NCBI RefSeq assembly: GCF_041228105.1
Contig: NZ_CP166097.1
Location: 1,240,001 to 1,304,000 of the forward strand
Direction: 5' to 3'
Source of the DNA: Pectobacterium aroidearum
GTDB lineage: Bacteria > Pseudomonadota > Gammaproteobacteria > Enterobacterales > Enterobacteriaceae
DNA: 64,000 nucleotides
Every line of letters starts with the position of its first letter. Position 1 is the first letter of the stretch. Below are positions 24,000-33,665 of this stretch, piece by piece. The notes under the pieces were generated by a model, which was not told where the DNA came from, ran no database searches, and worked only from the letters and a program-made list of their open reading frames with translations. The position numbers and the translations under genes were made by a program.

Positions 24000-25085
24000 A
24001 TGGCCGCGTCGATAGATATTCTGAACGTTCAAGCGGTAAGCTGTACGTTGCAGCAATCCCCAGTGTTGGAGAACATCTCATTTGCCGTACGCGACGATGA
24101 GACAATCTGCCTGCTGGGCCGAAACGGCTGTGGCAAAACGGCGCTATTACAGGTGATAGCGGGTTTGCTACCGATTACTCAGGGCAAGATTTTGCTGGAA
24201 GGTGAACCCGTCAGCTCGCCGCAAGCGTACGTTCTGCCCGAACTGCGTCAGGTTGGTCTGATTTTTCAGGACTACGCGCTCTTTCCGCATCTGACCGTGG
24301 AAGGCAACATTGCGTTTGGGCTATATGGCCGCCCTGAAAGCGAGGTGAAGCCAATCTGTGCGGAAATGCTGACACTCCTGCAGTTGGATGAGGTTGCTGC
24401 ACGTTATCCACATGAACTATCGAATGAACAGCAACAGCGTCTGGCGATTGCCCGTGCGCTGGCCTGTGAGCCGAAACTGCTGTTGCTGGATGAGCCGTTT
24501 CCCGGTCTGGACAGTCAGACCCGTTATCGTCTGATTACCGAATTACGGCAGGTTCTTAAACAGCGGCATGTCGCGGCGGTTTTTGCCACGCATAGCCGGG
24601 AAGAAGCCTTTGCCTGCGCCGACCATCTGATTCTGCTGGATGAAGGGAAGATTATGCAGCAGGGTTATCCCTCCGAACTGTACCATCGCCCGAATAGCCG
24701 CTTTGTGGCTGATTTTATGGGGAATACAAACTATTTACCCGTGAAAATCATGAGCGACCACCAGTGGCAAAGCCCATTGGGCGATCATCATGCGACCCAT
24801 CCACTCAATCAGCCGATGGATTCACAGTGCGACTGGATGGTACGACCGGCAGACGTGGCGCTGGCGCTCGATCCCGATGGTCCAGCGTCGATAGAAGATC
24901 GGCTGTTTATGGGGACATCAAACTTGTATCGGGTGAAGCTGGGAGAATTGATGCTGCTGGTGCAGACCGGTAACTGGTTTGAACCGGGGCAGCAGGTGCG
25001 TTTAAGCATTAAGACGGATCCGCCAGTCTTGTATCCTGCTTTGCCGGCCGCCAGCACTCCGGCTGACGGCTCTGAAAAGAAATAA
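24000..25085 (+). CDS. Iron(III)-type ABC transporter ATPase (FbpC/AfuC family)
   Basis: 361-residue ATPase partner of the preceding permease. Walker A LGRNGCGKTALL (about 40), Q-loop FQDYALFPHL (about 90), Walker B LLLLDEPFPGLD (about 163) and H-loop FATHSREEA (about 199) are intact. The ABC signature reads LSNEQQQRLAIARAL rather than the usual LSGGQ (see findings). A C-terminal TOBE-like region (about 240-350) includes MVRPADVALAL. The gene starts 4 bases after the permease stop, implying coupled translation. It converges on the acetyltransferase gene, whose stop codon abuts its own. Confidence 0.87.
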   Translation: MAASIDILNVQAVSCTLQQSPVLENISFAVRDDETICLLGRNGCGKTALLQVIAGLLPITQGKILLEGEPVSSPQAYVLPELRQVGLIFQDYALFPHLTVEGNIAFGLYGRPESEVKPICAEMLTLLQLDEVAARYPHELSNEQQQRLAIARALACEPKLLLLDEPFPGLDSQTRYRLITELRQVLKQRHVAAVFATHSREEAFACADHLILLDEGKIMQQGYPSELYHRPNSRFVADFMGNTNYLPVKIMSDHQWQSPLGDHHATHPLNQPMDSQCDWMVRPADVALALDPDGPASIEDRLFMGTSNLYRVKLGELMLLVQTGNWFEPGQQVRLSIKTDPPVLYPALPAASTPADGSEKK

Positions 25086-25520
25086 TTACGCCTCGTCGTG
25101 TAAATCTGCCGCAGGCATGAGCCAGGTGCTGTTGTGCTTTTCAAACCCTAATTTTGGGTAGTAATCCACCGCCAGCGGCGCGGCCAGCAAAATGATTTTG
25201 CAGCCTTTTTCCAGTTGCTGAGCGGTTTGTTGAATCAGTTTCTTGCCTATTCCCGCATGCTGACAGTCCTCTGACACCGCCAGATCGGACAGATAGCAGC
25301 AAAAATGAAAATCCGTCACGCTGCGCGCAATGCCAACCAGTGTCTCCCCTTGCCATGCGGAAACCAGCAGGTTGGCGTGCTTAAGCATACCGGCAATCGC
25401 GGTCTCATCATCCAGAGGGCGGCGCGGCCCTAATGAGGTTTTCGCCAATAGCTCAACGAACTGCTGGCTGGAAAGCGGGGCATTCACTTTGTAGCAAACA
25501 TCCACTGATGACGTGCTCAT
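25086..25520 (-). CDS. GNAT family N-acetyltransferase
   Basis: 144-residue protein with the acetyl-CoA-binding GNAT core: LSDLAVSEDCQHAGIGKKLI (about 78-97) contains the Q/RxxGxG/A pyrophosphate loop as QHAGIG. The preceding ETLVGIARSVTDFHFCCYL forms strands 2-3, and the C-terminal LAAPLAVDYYPKLGFEKH contains the YxxLGF element. The substrate cannot be told from sequence. The start is preceded by AAGGAGA on the minus strand. It is divergent from hpt, about 150 bases away. Confidence 0.85.
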   Translation of the reverse strand: MSTSSVDVCYKVNAPLSSQQFVELLAKTSLGPRRPLDDETAIAGMLKHANLLVSAWQGETLVGIARSVTDFHFCCYLSDLAVSEDCQHAGIGKKLIQQTAQQLEKGCKIILLAAPLAVDYYPKLGFEKHNSTWLMPAADLHDEA

Positions 25521-25562
25521 GATGTCTCCTTCATGGTGTGGTTTCTGATATACTTCGCGCGC

Positions 25563-25594
25563 CTGGGCATTGCCCAGACTGATGTAAACATCAG
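25563..25594. promoter_or_regulatory. Two adjacent palindromes in the hpt upstream region
   Basis: CTGGGCA/TGCCCAG around a single T (25563-25577) is followed directly by CTGATG/CATCAG (25579-25594). They lie 79 bases before the hpt start and 43 bases before the divergent acetyltransferase start. They could be an operator or 5'-UTR hairpins; no known motif was recognised. Confidence 0.5.
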
Positions 25595-25672
25595 CATTGG
25601 CGCATCATCGATAATGAGTCTGTCATTCTGCCGATGGTGCTGAATACCTTACTTCAAAGAGTTATCAGTATG

Positions 25673-26206
25673 ATGAAACATACCGTGGAAGTCATGATTT
25701 CTGAGCAGGAAGTGATGGCGCGGGTTACCGAACTGGGGCAACAGATCAGCGAACACTACCGTGATAGCGGCAGCGATATGGTGCTGGTAGGGCTATTACG
25801 CGGATCGTTTATCTTTATGGCCGATTTATGCCGGGCGATCGACGTCCCTCACGAAGTGGATTTCATGACGGCATCCAGCTATGGCAGCGGTATGAACAGT
25901 ACGCGCGATGTGAAGATCCTGAAAGATCTGGATGAGGATATTCGCGGCAAAGACGTGTTGATCGTTGAAGACATCATCGACTCAGGTAATACGCTGAGCA
26001 AAGTACGGGAAATTCTGCAACTGCGTGAGCCGAAATCGCTGGCTATCTGTACGCTGCTGGACAAACCAGAGCGCCGTGAAGTGGCAGTGAAGGTCGAGTG
26101 GGTGGGGTTCTCGATTCCTGATGAGTTCGTCGTGGGTTACGGCATCGACTATGCTCAGCACTATCGCCATTTACCTTACGTCGGCAAGGTTGTTCCGCAG
26201 GAATAA
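25673..26206 (+). CDS. hpt: Hpt, hypoxanthine phosphoribosyltransferase
   Basis: 177-residue purine-salvage enzyme that converts hypoxanthine (and guanine less well) plus PRPP to IMP/GMP. The PRPP-binding loop [17 protein letters not shown] (about 100-116) is intact, with the flexible-loop segment [12 protein letters not shown] (about 74) and the C-terminal base-binding region [13 protein letters not shown]. The frame is open further upstream to 25634, but MKHTVEVMI at 25673 matches E. coli Hpt (178). A tandem ATG at 25670 is equally served by the AAAGAG site upstream. The gene is divergent from the acetyltransferase and convergent with can. Confidence 0.96.
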   Translation: MKHTVEVMISEQEVMARVTELGQQISEHYRDSGSDMVLVGLLRGSFIFMADLCRAIDVPHEVDFMTASSYGSGMNSTRDVKILKDLDEDIRGKDVLIVEDIIDSGNTLSKVREILQLREPKSLAICTLLDKPERREVAVKVEWVGFSIPDEFVVGYGIDYAQHYRHLPYVGKVVPQE

Positions 26207-26264
26207 TGACAAGACAAGGCCGATGCCGTGAGCGACGCCCAGCGAGTGGGCGTCAGGCAGTGAA

Positions 26265-26906
26265 TCAAGGCAGAGAGGAAATCGCGCGGCGATAACGCTG
26301 TTCCAGCGTTTCCCGGTTGGTCGCTGTCACTTCCAGATCGCGCAGACGGCCATCCTGAATACCGTAAACCCAACCGTGGATCGTGACTTTCTGTCCACGC
26401 TTCCATGCGGACTGCATGATGGTGGAGTGGCCGAGGTTATACACCTGCTCGACAACGTTGATTTCACAAAGCGTGTTCAGGCGCTGTTCGGGAGGCAATT
26501 CCCCCAGCAGCGAACTATGCTTGTACCACAAATCACGGATATGCAGCAGCCAGTTGTTAATCAAACCCAGCTCTGGGTTTTCCACCGCAGCCTGAACGCC
26601 GCCGCAGCCGTAGTGGCCGCAGATGATAATGTGTTCGACTTCGAGAACTTCGACGGCATATTGCACGACAGACAGGCAATTGAGGTCGGTGTGAATAACC
26701 AGATTTGCGACATTGCGGTGAACAAACAGTTCACCAGGCTCAAGGCTGGTCAGACTTTCCGCAGGTACGCGACTGTCCGAGCATCCAATCCATAGAAAAC
26801 GGGGACGTTGTGCCTGCGCCAGACGTTCAAAATAGCCAGGATCCTCTTCCACCATCGTTTTAGACCAAAGCTGGTTGTTCGCGATGAGCGTTTCGATTTC
26901 TTTCAT
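26265..26906 (-). CDS. can: Can, beta-class carbonic anhydrase
   Basis: 213-residue zinc enzyme interconverting CO2 and bicarbonate, needed for growth in air because bicarbonate feeds several carboxylases. The zinc ligands are visible: Cys42 and Asp44 in [12 protein letters not shown], then His and Cys in [14 protein letters not shown] (about 98 and 101). Slightly shorter at the C-terminus than E. coli Can (220). In E. coli can lies divergent from yadG, and here too yadG starts on the other strand, but a 343-bp enlarged ERIC fills the gap. Confidence 0.96.
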   Translation of the reverse strand: MKEIETLIANNQLWSKTMVEEDPGYFERLAQAQRPRFLWIGCSDSRVPAESLTSLEPGELFVHRNVANLVIHTDLNCLSVVQYAVEVLEVEHIIICGHYGCGGVQAAVENPELGLINNWLLHIRDLWYKHSSLLGELPPEQRLNTLCEINVVEQVYNLGHSTIMQSAWKRGQKVTIHGWVYGIQDGRLRDLEVTATNRETLEQRYRRAISSLP

Positions 26907-26986
26907 GAAAGTAAATGACCTGTAACAAACAAGGGGCAGTGGGGAGTAATATAAGGCAACATGCGTCGTTTGAAAAACGATAGTTT

Positions 26987-27329
<343 letters not shown>

Positions 27330-27386
27330 TTATTTGTCACACTTCGAACCTGTAGAACTCACTGATAATAAGGCAATCCATTTCTT

Positions 27387-28319
27387 ATGACATATGCACT
27401 GGAACTGGCGCAATTAACCAAAACCTATCCGGGAGGCGTCAAAGCGTTACGGGGGATCGACCTGAACGTGGAAGCGGGGGATTTCTATGCGCTGCTGGGG
27501 CCAAATGGCGCGGGAAAATCCACCACGATTGGGATTATCAGCTCGCTGGTGAACAAAACCGCCGGCAAAGTTCGCGTCTTCGGCTATGACCTTGAGCTGG
27601 ATAAAGTGAATGCGAAACGCCAGTTGGGGCTCGTCCCGCAAGAATTTAACTTTAATCCTTTCGAAACGGTATCACAGATTGTGGTTAACCAGGCTGGCTA
27701 CTATGGCGTGAAACGTCAGGATGCATTGCTGCGTGCGGAAAAATACCTGAAACAGCTGGATCTGTGGGAGAAACGCAGCGAAAAGGCGATGATGTTATCC
27801 GGCGGGATGAAGCGTCGTTTGATGATTGCGCGTGCGCTAATGCACGAGCCTAAACTGCTGATTCTTGATGAACCTACCGCCGGTGTAGATATCGAATTAC
27901 GTCGTTCTATGTGGGGCTTTTTGAAGGAGCTGAACGCACAGGGCACCACGATTATCCTGACGACGCACTATCTGGAAGAAGCGGAAATGCTGTGCCGCAA
28001 CATTGGGATCATCCAGCGGGGAGAGCTGGTGGAAAATACCTCAATGAAGCAGCTGCTTGGCAAGTTGAAATCAGAAACGTTTATTTTCGATCTGGCGGCA
28101 AAAAGCCCGCTGCCGCAGCTTGAAGGCTACACGTTCCGCCTGACGGACACGTCAACGCTGGAAGTCGATGTGATGCGTGAGCAAGGTCTGAATGCGCTAT
28201 TCAGCCAGTTGAACGCACAGGGGATAACGATATTAAGTATGCGTAATAAAGCGAACCGGTTAGAAGAGCTGTTTGTCACGCTGGTAAATGGGACAAGCGG
28301 TAAGGGAGAGAAGGCATGA
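27387..28319 (+). CDS. yadG: YadG, ABC-2 type transporter ATPase
   Basis: 310-residue ATPase of an ABC-2 (export-type) transporter of unknown substrate. Walker A LLGPNGAGKSTT (about 38), signature LSGGMKRRLMIARAL (about 137), Walker B LLILDEPTAGVD (about 157) and H-loop TTHYLEEAE are all present. The C-terminal part (220-310) is the short extension seen in YadG/DRA-type ATPases. Length matches E. coli YadG (308). Its stop overlaps the yadH start by four bases, so the two are translationally coupled. Confidence 0.95.
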   Translation: MTYALELAQLTKTYPGGVKALRGIDLNVEAGDFYALLGPNGAGKSTTIGIISSLVNKTAGKVRVFGYDLELDKVNAKRQLGLVPQEFNFNPFETVSQIVVNQAGYYGVKRQDALLRAEKYLKQLDLWEKRSEKAMMLSGGMKRRLMIARALMHEPKLLILDEPTAGVDIELRRSMWGFLKELNAQGTTIILTTHYLEEAEMLCRNIGIIQRGELVENTSMKQLLGKLKSETFIFDLAAKSPLPQLEGYTFRLTDTSTLEVDVMREQGLNALFSQLNAQGITILSMRNKANRLEELFVTLVNGTSGKGEKA

Positions 28320-29086
28320 TGCATTTGTATTGGGTGGCGCTACAGAGTATCTGGGTGAAAGAAGTTACCCGATTTGGGCGTATCTGGATTCAGACGCTGG
28401 TGCCGCCAGTGATCACCATGACGCTGTATTTTATTATTTTTGGCAACCTGATTGGCTCACGCATTGGCGAAATGCATGGTTTTACCTACATGCAGTTTAT
28501 CGTGCCGGGTTTGATCATGATGGCGGTGATCACCAACGCGTATGCCAACGTGGCCTCTTCCTTCTTCAGCGCCAAGTTTCAGCGCAATATTGAGGAACTG
28601 CTGGTTGCACCGGTGCCGACTCACGTGATTATCGCGGGCTATGTTGGCGGGGGTATCGCTCGTGGCCTGTGCGTGGGAGTTTTGGTAACGGCGGTATCGC
28701 TGTTCTTCGTCCCGCTGCACGTTCATGCCTGGTGGGTCATTGTTCTGACGCTGTTATTGACGGCAATGCTGTTCTCGCTGGCGGGATTATTGAACGCGGT
28801 ATTTGCGAAAACCTTTGATGATATCAGCCTGATTCCGACGTTTGTGTTAACGCCGCTGACCTATCTGGGCGGGGTGTTTTACTCACTGACGTTGCTGCCG
28901 CCGTTCTGGCAGGCTGTGTCTAAACTGAACCCGGTGGTGTACATGATTAGCGGCTTCCGTTACGGTTTCCTCGGAATTCAGGACGTGCCATTGCTGTTTA
29001 CGATGTCGGTACTGATTGCCTTTATCGTGGTGTTTTATCTGCTGGTCTGGTGGCTGATTGAACGCGGACGCGGGCTGCGGACGTAG
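28316..29086 (+). CDS. yadH: YadH, ABC-2 type transporter permease
   Basis: 256-residue permease partner of YadG with about six membrane helices and the ABC-2 signature region LTPLTYLGGVFYSLTLLPPFWQ (shown in part; about 180-200) typical of NodJ/DrrB-like exporters. It is nearly colinear with E. coli YadH (256). The ATG overlaps the yadG TGA (ATGATG at 28316). A terminator follows at 29099. The exported substrate is unknown. Confidence 0.95.
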   Translation: MMHLYWVALQSIWVKEVTRFGRIWIQTLVPPVITMTLYFIIFGNLIGSRIGEMHGFTYMQFIVPGLIMMAVITNAYANVASSFFSAKFQRNIEELLVAPVPTHVIIAGYVGGGIARGLCVGVLVTAVSLFFVPLHVHAWWVIVLTLLLTAMLFSLAGLLNAVFAKTFDDISLIPTFVLTPLTYLGGVFYSLTLLPPFWQAVSKLNPVVYMISGFRYGFLGIQDVPLLFTMSVLIAFIVVFYLLVWWLIERGRGLRT

Positions 29087-29098
29087 TATGTGAATGAG

Positions 29099-29121
29099 AA
29101 GGCGGTGGTAACACCGCCTTT
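29099..29121. terminator. Bidirectional terminator between yadH and panD
   Basis: AAGGCGGTG/CACCGCCTT is followed by TT on the plus strand and TT/CTCATTC on the minus strand. It sits between convergent yadH and panD. Confidence 0.8.
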
Positions 29122-29131
29122 TGCTTAGCTA

Positions 29132-29512
29132 TCAGGCAACCTGAACCGGAATCGCTTTGGCCTGACGTTGCAGCTCGTTATCGCCAGAGAAATAGGCAAC
29201 CTTGGGGTTGTGGCTTCTGGCTTGCTCGTCGGACATCTGCACATAGGAACAGATAATCAGTTTGTCGCCCACGCAGGCAAGGCGAGCGGCGGCGCCGTTT
29301 ACGGAGATAATGCGTGAACCTCTTTCTCCCGCAATCGCGTAGGTAGAGAAACGCTGACCGTTATCAACGTTGTAGATATCAATCGCTTCGTATTCCAGAA
29401 TGCCAGCGGCATCCATAAAATCCTGATCGATGGCGCAAGAGCCTTCATAATGCAAGTCAGCCTGAGTCACTTTGACCCGGTGCAGCTTGCCTTGCAGCAT
29501 GGTACGTATCAT
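29132..29512 (-). CDS. panD: PanD, aspartate 1-decarboxylase proenzyme
   Basis: 126-residue proenzyme that makes beta-alanine from aspartate for pantothenate. Self-cleavage occurs between Gly24 and Ser25 in [13 protein letters not shown] to give the pyruvoyl group. The open frame extends 7 codons upstream to 29533, but [15 protein letters not shown] at 29512 is the E. coli start and gives the exact family length. It is the last gene of panBCD, 17 bases after the panC stop codon. Confidence 0.97.
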   Translation of the reverse strand: MIRTMLQGKLHRVKVTQADLHYEGSCAIDQDFMDAAGILEYEAIDIYNVDNGQRFSTYAIAGERGSRIISVNGAAARLACVGDKLIICSYVQMSDEQARSHNPKVAYFSGDNELQRQAKAIPVQVA

Positions 29513-29529
29513 CGCTTTGTTACCTCGGT

Positions 29530-30384
29530 TCATACAGTCAAATCGACCTGGTGGTTATCAATCAATCTGGCCTTGCCTAACCAGGCAGCCATCAAAATCA
29601 CTGCTCGTGTGCTGGCAGTGTTCAGCGGTTGTAGCGTATCAGCATCGCGGATGAATAGTTCATCAGGCGTAAAGCCCGCTTCGCGCAACTGCTCTGCGGT
29701 TTGTTCCAGCATGGTCTCTATCTGACGATCGCCGTTGTCCAACTGCGCTGAAAGCGCCATCATCAGCTGATAAAGTATGGGTGCCAGTTGGCGCTCTTCA
29801 GCACTGAGGTAGCCATTACGCGAGCTCAATGCCAAACCGTCTTTGGTACGCACGATAGGGACACCGATGATATCAATGTCATAACCCATATCGCGGACGA
29901 GCTGCCGAATCAGCGCTAACTGCTGGTAATCTTTTTCACCGAAGCAGGCTACATCCGGCTGTACCAGATTGAACAGCTTGCTGACGATGGTGGCTACGCC
30001 GCGAAAATGGCCGGGACGGCTGGCGCCTTCCAACATAGAAGACAGTCCAGGCACATCGACAAACGTTTGCGACTCCAGTCCATTTGGGTATATCACATCC
30101 GGGCTCGGTGCGAAAACCAGATCGGCACCGCGGCGATTCAATTTCTCGCAGTCTTCCTGCAACGTCCGGGGGTAGCGGGCTAAATCATCTGGCCGCTCAA
30201 ACTGCATGGGATTGACAAAAACGCTGACAATAACGATATCGGCGCGTGCCCTGGCTTCATCGACCAGCGTCATGTGCCCGTCATGCAAGTTACCCATGGT
30301 GGGAACCAAAGCAATGCGTTTCCCTTCCTGACGCCAGCGACGGACTTCGCGGCGCAGCAGCAGAGGGGTTTCGATTATTAACAC
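29530..30384 (-). CDS. panC: PanC, pantothenate synthetase
   Basis: 284-residue ligase that joins pantoate and beta-alanine using ATP via a pantoyl-adenylate. The HIGH-like motif is in [14 protein letters not shown] (about 27-40) and the KMSKS-like motif in [13 protein letters not shown] (about 180). The start is taken as GTG 30384 ([12 protein letters not shown]), which aligns with E. coli MLIIET and has AGGAG seven bases upstream. The first ATG of the open frame, 30414, lies inside the adjacent ERIC and would add ten repeat-derived residues. It is separated from panB by that 272-bp ERIC. Confidence 0.95.
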   Translation of the reverse strand: MLIIETPLLLRREVRRWRQEGKRIALVPTMGNLHDGHMTLVDEARARADIVIVSVFVNPMQFERPDDLARYPRTLQEDCEKLNRRGADLVFAPSPDVIYPNGLESQTFVDVPGLSSMLEGASRPGHFRGVATIVSKLFNLVQPDVACFGEKDYQQLALIRQLVRDMGYDIDIIGVPIVRTKDGLALSSRNGYLSAEERQLAPILYQLMMALSAQLDNGDRQIETMLEQTAEQLREAGFTPDELFIRDADTLQPLNTASTRAVILMAAWLGKARLIDNHQVDLTV

Positions 30385-30401
30385 ACTCGTACTCCTAAAA
30401 A

Positions 30402-30675
<274 letters not shown>

Positions 30676-30702
30676 AAGTCCGATTAACGGAATGCTCGTT
30701 TT

Positions 30703-31500
30703 TTAATGAAATGAATGTTCTTCGGCCGGATAGATACCCTGTTCGACTTCTTGTGCATACAGGCGTACCGCCGCGCGGATATCACCGCCGCTTTGCGCCA
30801 GAAAGTTCTTGGCAAACTTAGGCGTTTTGTCACCGGTAATGCCGAAAGCATCATGCATAACCAGAATCTGCCCGTCGGTAACGTTGCCTGCGCCAATGCC
30901 GATCACTGGAATCGATAGCGCGTCGGTGACGCGTTTAGCCAACGCGACCGGTACGCATTCCAGCACGAGCAGCTGCGCTCCTGCTTCTTCAAGCGAGAGC
31001 GCATCAGCTAGCAGTTGATTAGCATCGCTTTCGCTCCGCCCCTGAATTTTATAGCCGCCGAAGATGTTAACGGACTGCGGCGTCAGACCCAAATGACCGC
31101 AAACTGGCACGGCGCGTTCGGTCAGCATTTTTACCGTCGGTGCAAGCCAGCTTCCGCCTTCCAGTTTCACCATATTCGCGCCTGCGCGCATTAGCTCTGC
31201 GGCCTGGCTGAAGGTTTGTTCCGGTGTGGCATAGGTCATAAAAGGCATGTCGGAGAGAACCAGCGCCAGCGGTGCGCCACGGCGAACACATTGGGTGTGG
31301 TAAACGATATCGCTGGTGGTTACAGGTAAGGTGGAATCGTGACCCTGCACGGTCATACCCAGTGAGTCACCCACCAGCATCACGCGGATGCCTTGTTCAA
31401 AAAACAGGCGAGAGAAGCTGGCGTCGTAAGCCGTAATCGTAGCGAATTTTCGCTGCTCTTGTTTCCATTGGCGCAAATGGGAGATAGTCGTCGGTTTCAT
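30703..31500 (-). CDS. panB: PanB, ketopantoate hydroxymethyltransferase
   Basis: 265-residue enzyme that transfers a hydroxymethyl group from methylene-tetrahydrofolate to alpha-ketoisovalerate, the first step to pantoate. Conserved blocks: [18 protein letters not shown] (about 43-60, metal Asp), VKLEGG (about 112-117), [10 protein letters not shown] (about 136) and [19 protein letters not shown] (about 198-216). Length is close to E. coli PanB (264). It starts the panB-panC-panD set, and the ERIC downstream may affect co-transcription. Confidence 0.96.
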   Translation of the reverse strand: MKPTTISHLRQWKQEQRKFATITAYDASFSRLFFEQGIRVMLVGDSLGMTVQGHDSTLPVTTSDIVYHTQCVRRGAPLALVLSDMPFMTYATPEQTFSQAAELMRAGANMVKLEGGSWLAPTVKMLTERAVPVCGHLGLTPQSVNIFGGYKIQGRSESDANQLLADALSLEEAGAQLLVLECVPVALAKRVTDALSIPVIGIGAGNVTDGQILVMHDAFGITGDKTPKFAKNFLAQSGGDIRAAVRLYAQEVEQGIYPAEEHSFH

Positions 31501-31570
31501 GACGGTCTTCCTATGTCAATAGGGCGAAGAATTGAGGGGGACATTCTAATGTAAGCTGACGAGTAGCGAT

Positions 31571-31609
31571 ATACCCGTCGCGCTTCAATCTGCTTGTAGG
31601 TAGGCTTTA
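31571..31609. repeat. Partial ERIC left end
   Basis: ATACCCGTCGCGCTTCAATC and the following TGCTTGTAGGTAGGCTTTA resemble the ERIC left terminus, but the core and the right end are missing. It abuts the folK stop codon, so it looks like a decayed or truncated copy. Confidence 0.55.
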
Positions 31610-31616
31610 TTATGGC

Positions 31617-32114
31617 TTAGGCGGGATTGCTGTTGTCCCACAATGTCAGACCGTTGCGATCGACATGGGTTAGCCGTTGGGCGAGTGTTTCACCGTCGGG
31701 GAATGTCAGTTCAGGGGCGATTTCCGCGAGCGGGTAGAGCATGAATTCGCGATTCTTCATGTCGTAATGCGGCACGGTCAGGCGTTCAGTCTGGATAACG
31801 GTATCGCTGAACAGCAGAATGTCCAAATCCAACGTGCGCGGCCCCCAGCGGTGTTCCTTACGTTCGCGGCCTTGTTCCAGCTCGATTGCCTGTGTGCGAT
31901 CGAGAAGCGACTCGGGGGCTAATTCAGTTTCCAGCTCAACGACGGCATTCAGGTAATCCGGCTGATCCTGCGGGCCGAGCGGACGACTACGGTAAAACGA
32001 GGAGCAGTGAACGACGCGGGTTTGTGGAATCGCATCCAGCGCAGCCAGTGCAGCGCGTACCTGTTGCAAAGGCTGGGCAAGGTTGCTGCCCAGCGCCAGA
32101 TACACTCGTGCCAT
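31617..32114 (-). CDS. folK: FolK, 6-hydroxymethyl-7,8-dihydropterin pyrophosphokinase
   Basis: 165-residue folate-pathway kinase that transfers pyrophosphate from ATP to hydroxymethyl-dihydropterin. It begins ARVYLALGSNLAQPLQQV, the HPPK N-terminal motif, and carries GPRTLDLDILLF (about 90-101), the metal-binding Asp pair. The ATG overlaps the pcnB stop codon (TGATG), so folK is translated with pcnB as in E. coli. Confidence 0.96.
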   Translation of the reverse strand: MARVYLALGSNLAQPLQQVRAALAALDAIPQTRVVHCSSFYRSRPLGPQDQPDYLNAVVELETELAPESLLDRTQAIELEQGRERKEHRWGPRTLDLDILLFSDTVIQTERLTVPHYDMKNREFMLYPLAEIAPELTFPDGETLAQRLTHVDRNGLTLWDNSNPA

Positions 32115-33526
32115 CAGGCTTGATCCCTGCGTGTCGTAGTCGGTTTACGCGGCCGGCGAGGGCGGGAGCGTCGGTGTGGCGTCGGGCCATCATCCAACGA
32201 TTTCAGCATGTTTTGCTGGCGTGGCGGCGCAGCAACCTGGAATTCACCCCACCACTGAGCCAGACGCAGCAGCTCCTGATGGTTTTCAATTTCGGCACGC
32301 AGGCAAAGCAGGTCATACGCGGCACGGAATTTAGGATGTTCCATCAGCTTATAAGCGCGTTTACCCTGACGACGAGACAGACGCGTTTGCAGTTGCCAGA
32401 TATCACGGACTAACGAAGTAATACGTTTAGGAATCGCCAGAGAACGGCATTGTTCATCCAGTACATCGTTCGTTGCCAGTGAGAAGGCATCAAAGTAGGC
32501 CAGACCACTTTCCTGAGCCAGCTTTTGTGCATGTTCAATCAGCGGGTACCACAGCATGGCAGAGAACAAAAATGCCGGATTGACCCGCATATTGTTTTGC
32601 AGGCGCTGATCGGTATTTTTCAACACCTGTGCAACCATACGCTCCAGCGTAGAATCGCCGTTTGGTGTGAAATAGCGACTCAACAGCGGGAAAAGCGGCT
32701 GAAACAGCTGGTATTCACACAGCATTTTATAGGTTGGATAGCCATGCCCTGACTGAAGCAGCTTCAGCGACTCTTCAAACATACGCGCGGCAGGGATATC
32801 GTGCAGCAGCGAGGCTAGACGAGGAATGGGTTCGGCGGTTTCCGGGCTGACCGTCATGTTCAACTTGGCGGCAAAACGGACTGCGCGCAGCATACGCACC
32901 GGGTCTTCACGGTAGCGTGTTTCAGGATCGCCAATCATACGGATGACGCCCTGACGCAGATCGTTCAGGCCACCGGTATAGTCACGGACGCTGAAATCAG
33001 CGATGCTGTAATAGAGGCTATTGATCGAGAAATCGCGACGCTGGGCGTCTTCTTCAACCGAGCCGAAAATATTGTCGCGTAGCAGCATGCCGCTTTGGGC
33101 CTGCTGAGAAGAATTCTTGGTTTCCTGCTGTTCCTGATGCTGATCGTGGTGACCACGGAACGTGGCAACTTCAATCACCTCTGGCCCGAACATAATATGG
33201 GCGAGACGGAAACGACGTCCAACCAAGCGGCAGTTGCGGAACAACTTGCGCACCTGATCGGGTGTGGCGTTAGTGGTGATATCAAAATCCTTCGGCTTTT
33301 TACCCAGCAGCAGGTCGCGTACGCCGCCGCCAACCAGATAAGCCTCGTAGCCCGCTTTGTTCAGGCGATAAAGTACTTTCAGCGCGTTATCGCTGATGTC
33401 GCTGCGTGAAATAGTGTGTTGGTCACGCGGAATCACCGTCAGATGCTGATGTGGTTCCTCTAATTCGACCATGTCGTTCTCACGATTCAGTACTTTACGG
33501 CAAAAATTAGCAACTCGGGAAAAGAT
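32114..33526 (-). CDS. pcnB: PcnB, poly(A) polymerase I, with a probable non-AUG start
   Basis: About 470-residue polymerase that adds 3' poly(A) tails, marking RNA for decay and controlling ColE1-type plasmid copy number. The nucleotidyltransferase core reads [25 protein letters not shown] with the two catalytic Asp. It is followed by RNA-binding segments ([31 protein letters not shown]) and a basic Arg/Pro tail ([12 protein letters not shown]). E. coli PcnB starts with the rare codon AUU before [12 protein letters not shown]. Here the matching [12 protein letters not shown] is preceded by ATT-ATC, with GAGG just upstream (33533-33536), so ATC 33526 or ATT 33529 is the likely start. ATG 33562 would add 12 unrelated residues; the next ATG, at residue 19, would remove conserved ones. 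Confidence 0.93.
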   Translation of the reverse strand: MFSRVANFCRKVLNRENDMVELEEPHQHLTVIPRDQHTISRSDISDNALKVLYRLNKAGYEAYLVGGGVRDLLLGKKPKDFDITTNATPDQVRKLFRNCRLVGRRFRLAHIMFGPEVIEVATFRGHHDQHQEQQETKNSSQQAQSGMLLRDNIFGSVEEDAQRRDFSINSLYYSIADFSVRDYTGGLNDLRQGVIRMIGDPETRYREDPVRMLRAVRFAAKLNMTVSPETAEPIPRLASLLHDIPAARMFEESLKLLQSGHGYPTYKMLCEYQLFQPLFPLLSRYFTPNGDSTLERMVAQVLKNTDQRLQNNMRVNPAFLFSAMLWYPLIEHAQKLAQESGLAYFDAFSLATNDVLDEQCRSLAIPKRITSLVRDIWQLQTRLSRRQGKRAYKLMEHPKFRAAYDLLCLRAEIENHQELLRLAQWWGEFQVAAPPRQQNMLKSLDDGPTPHRRSRPRRPRKPTTTRRDQA

Positions 33527-33665
33527 AATACACCTCGATAGTGATGGATAAATCAACGGCACAGCAAAAAACGTCCGGGAGACATTTTTGACATCGCCCC
33601 GGTGACGGCCTGCAAGGGTGACGGCTAAGAATGGCGCGTCACTAAAAATAGCGGCTAATCATAGC

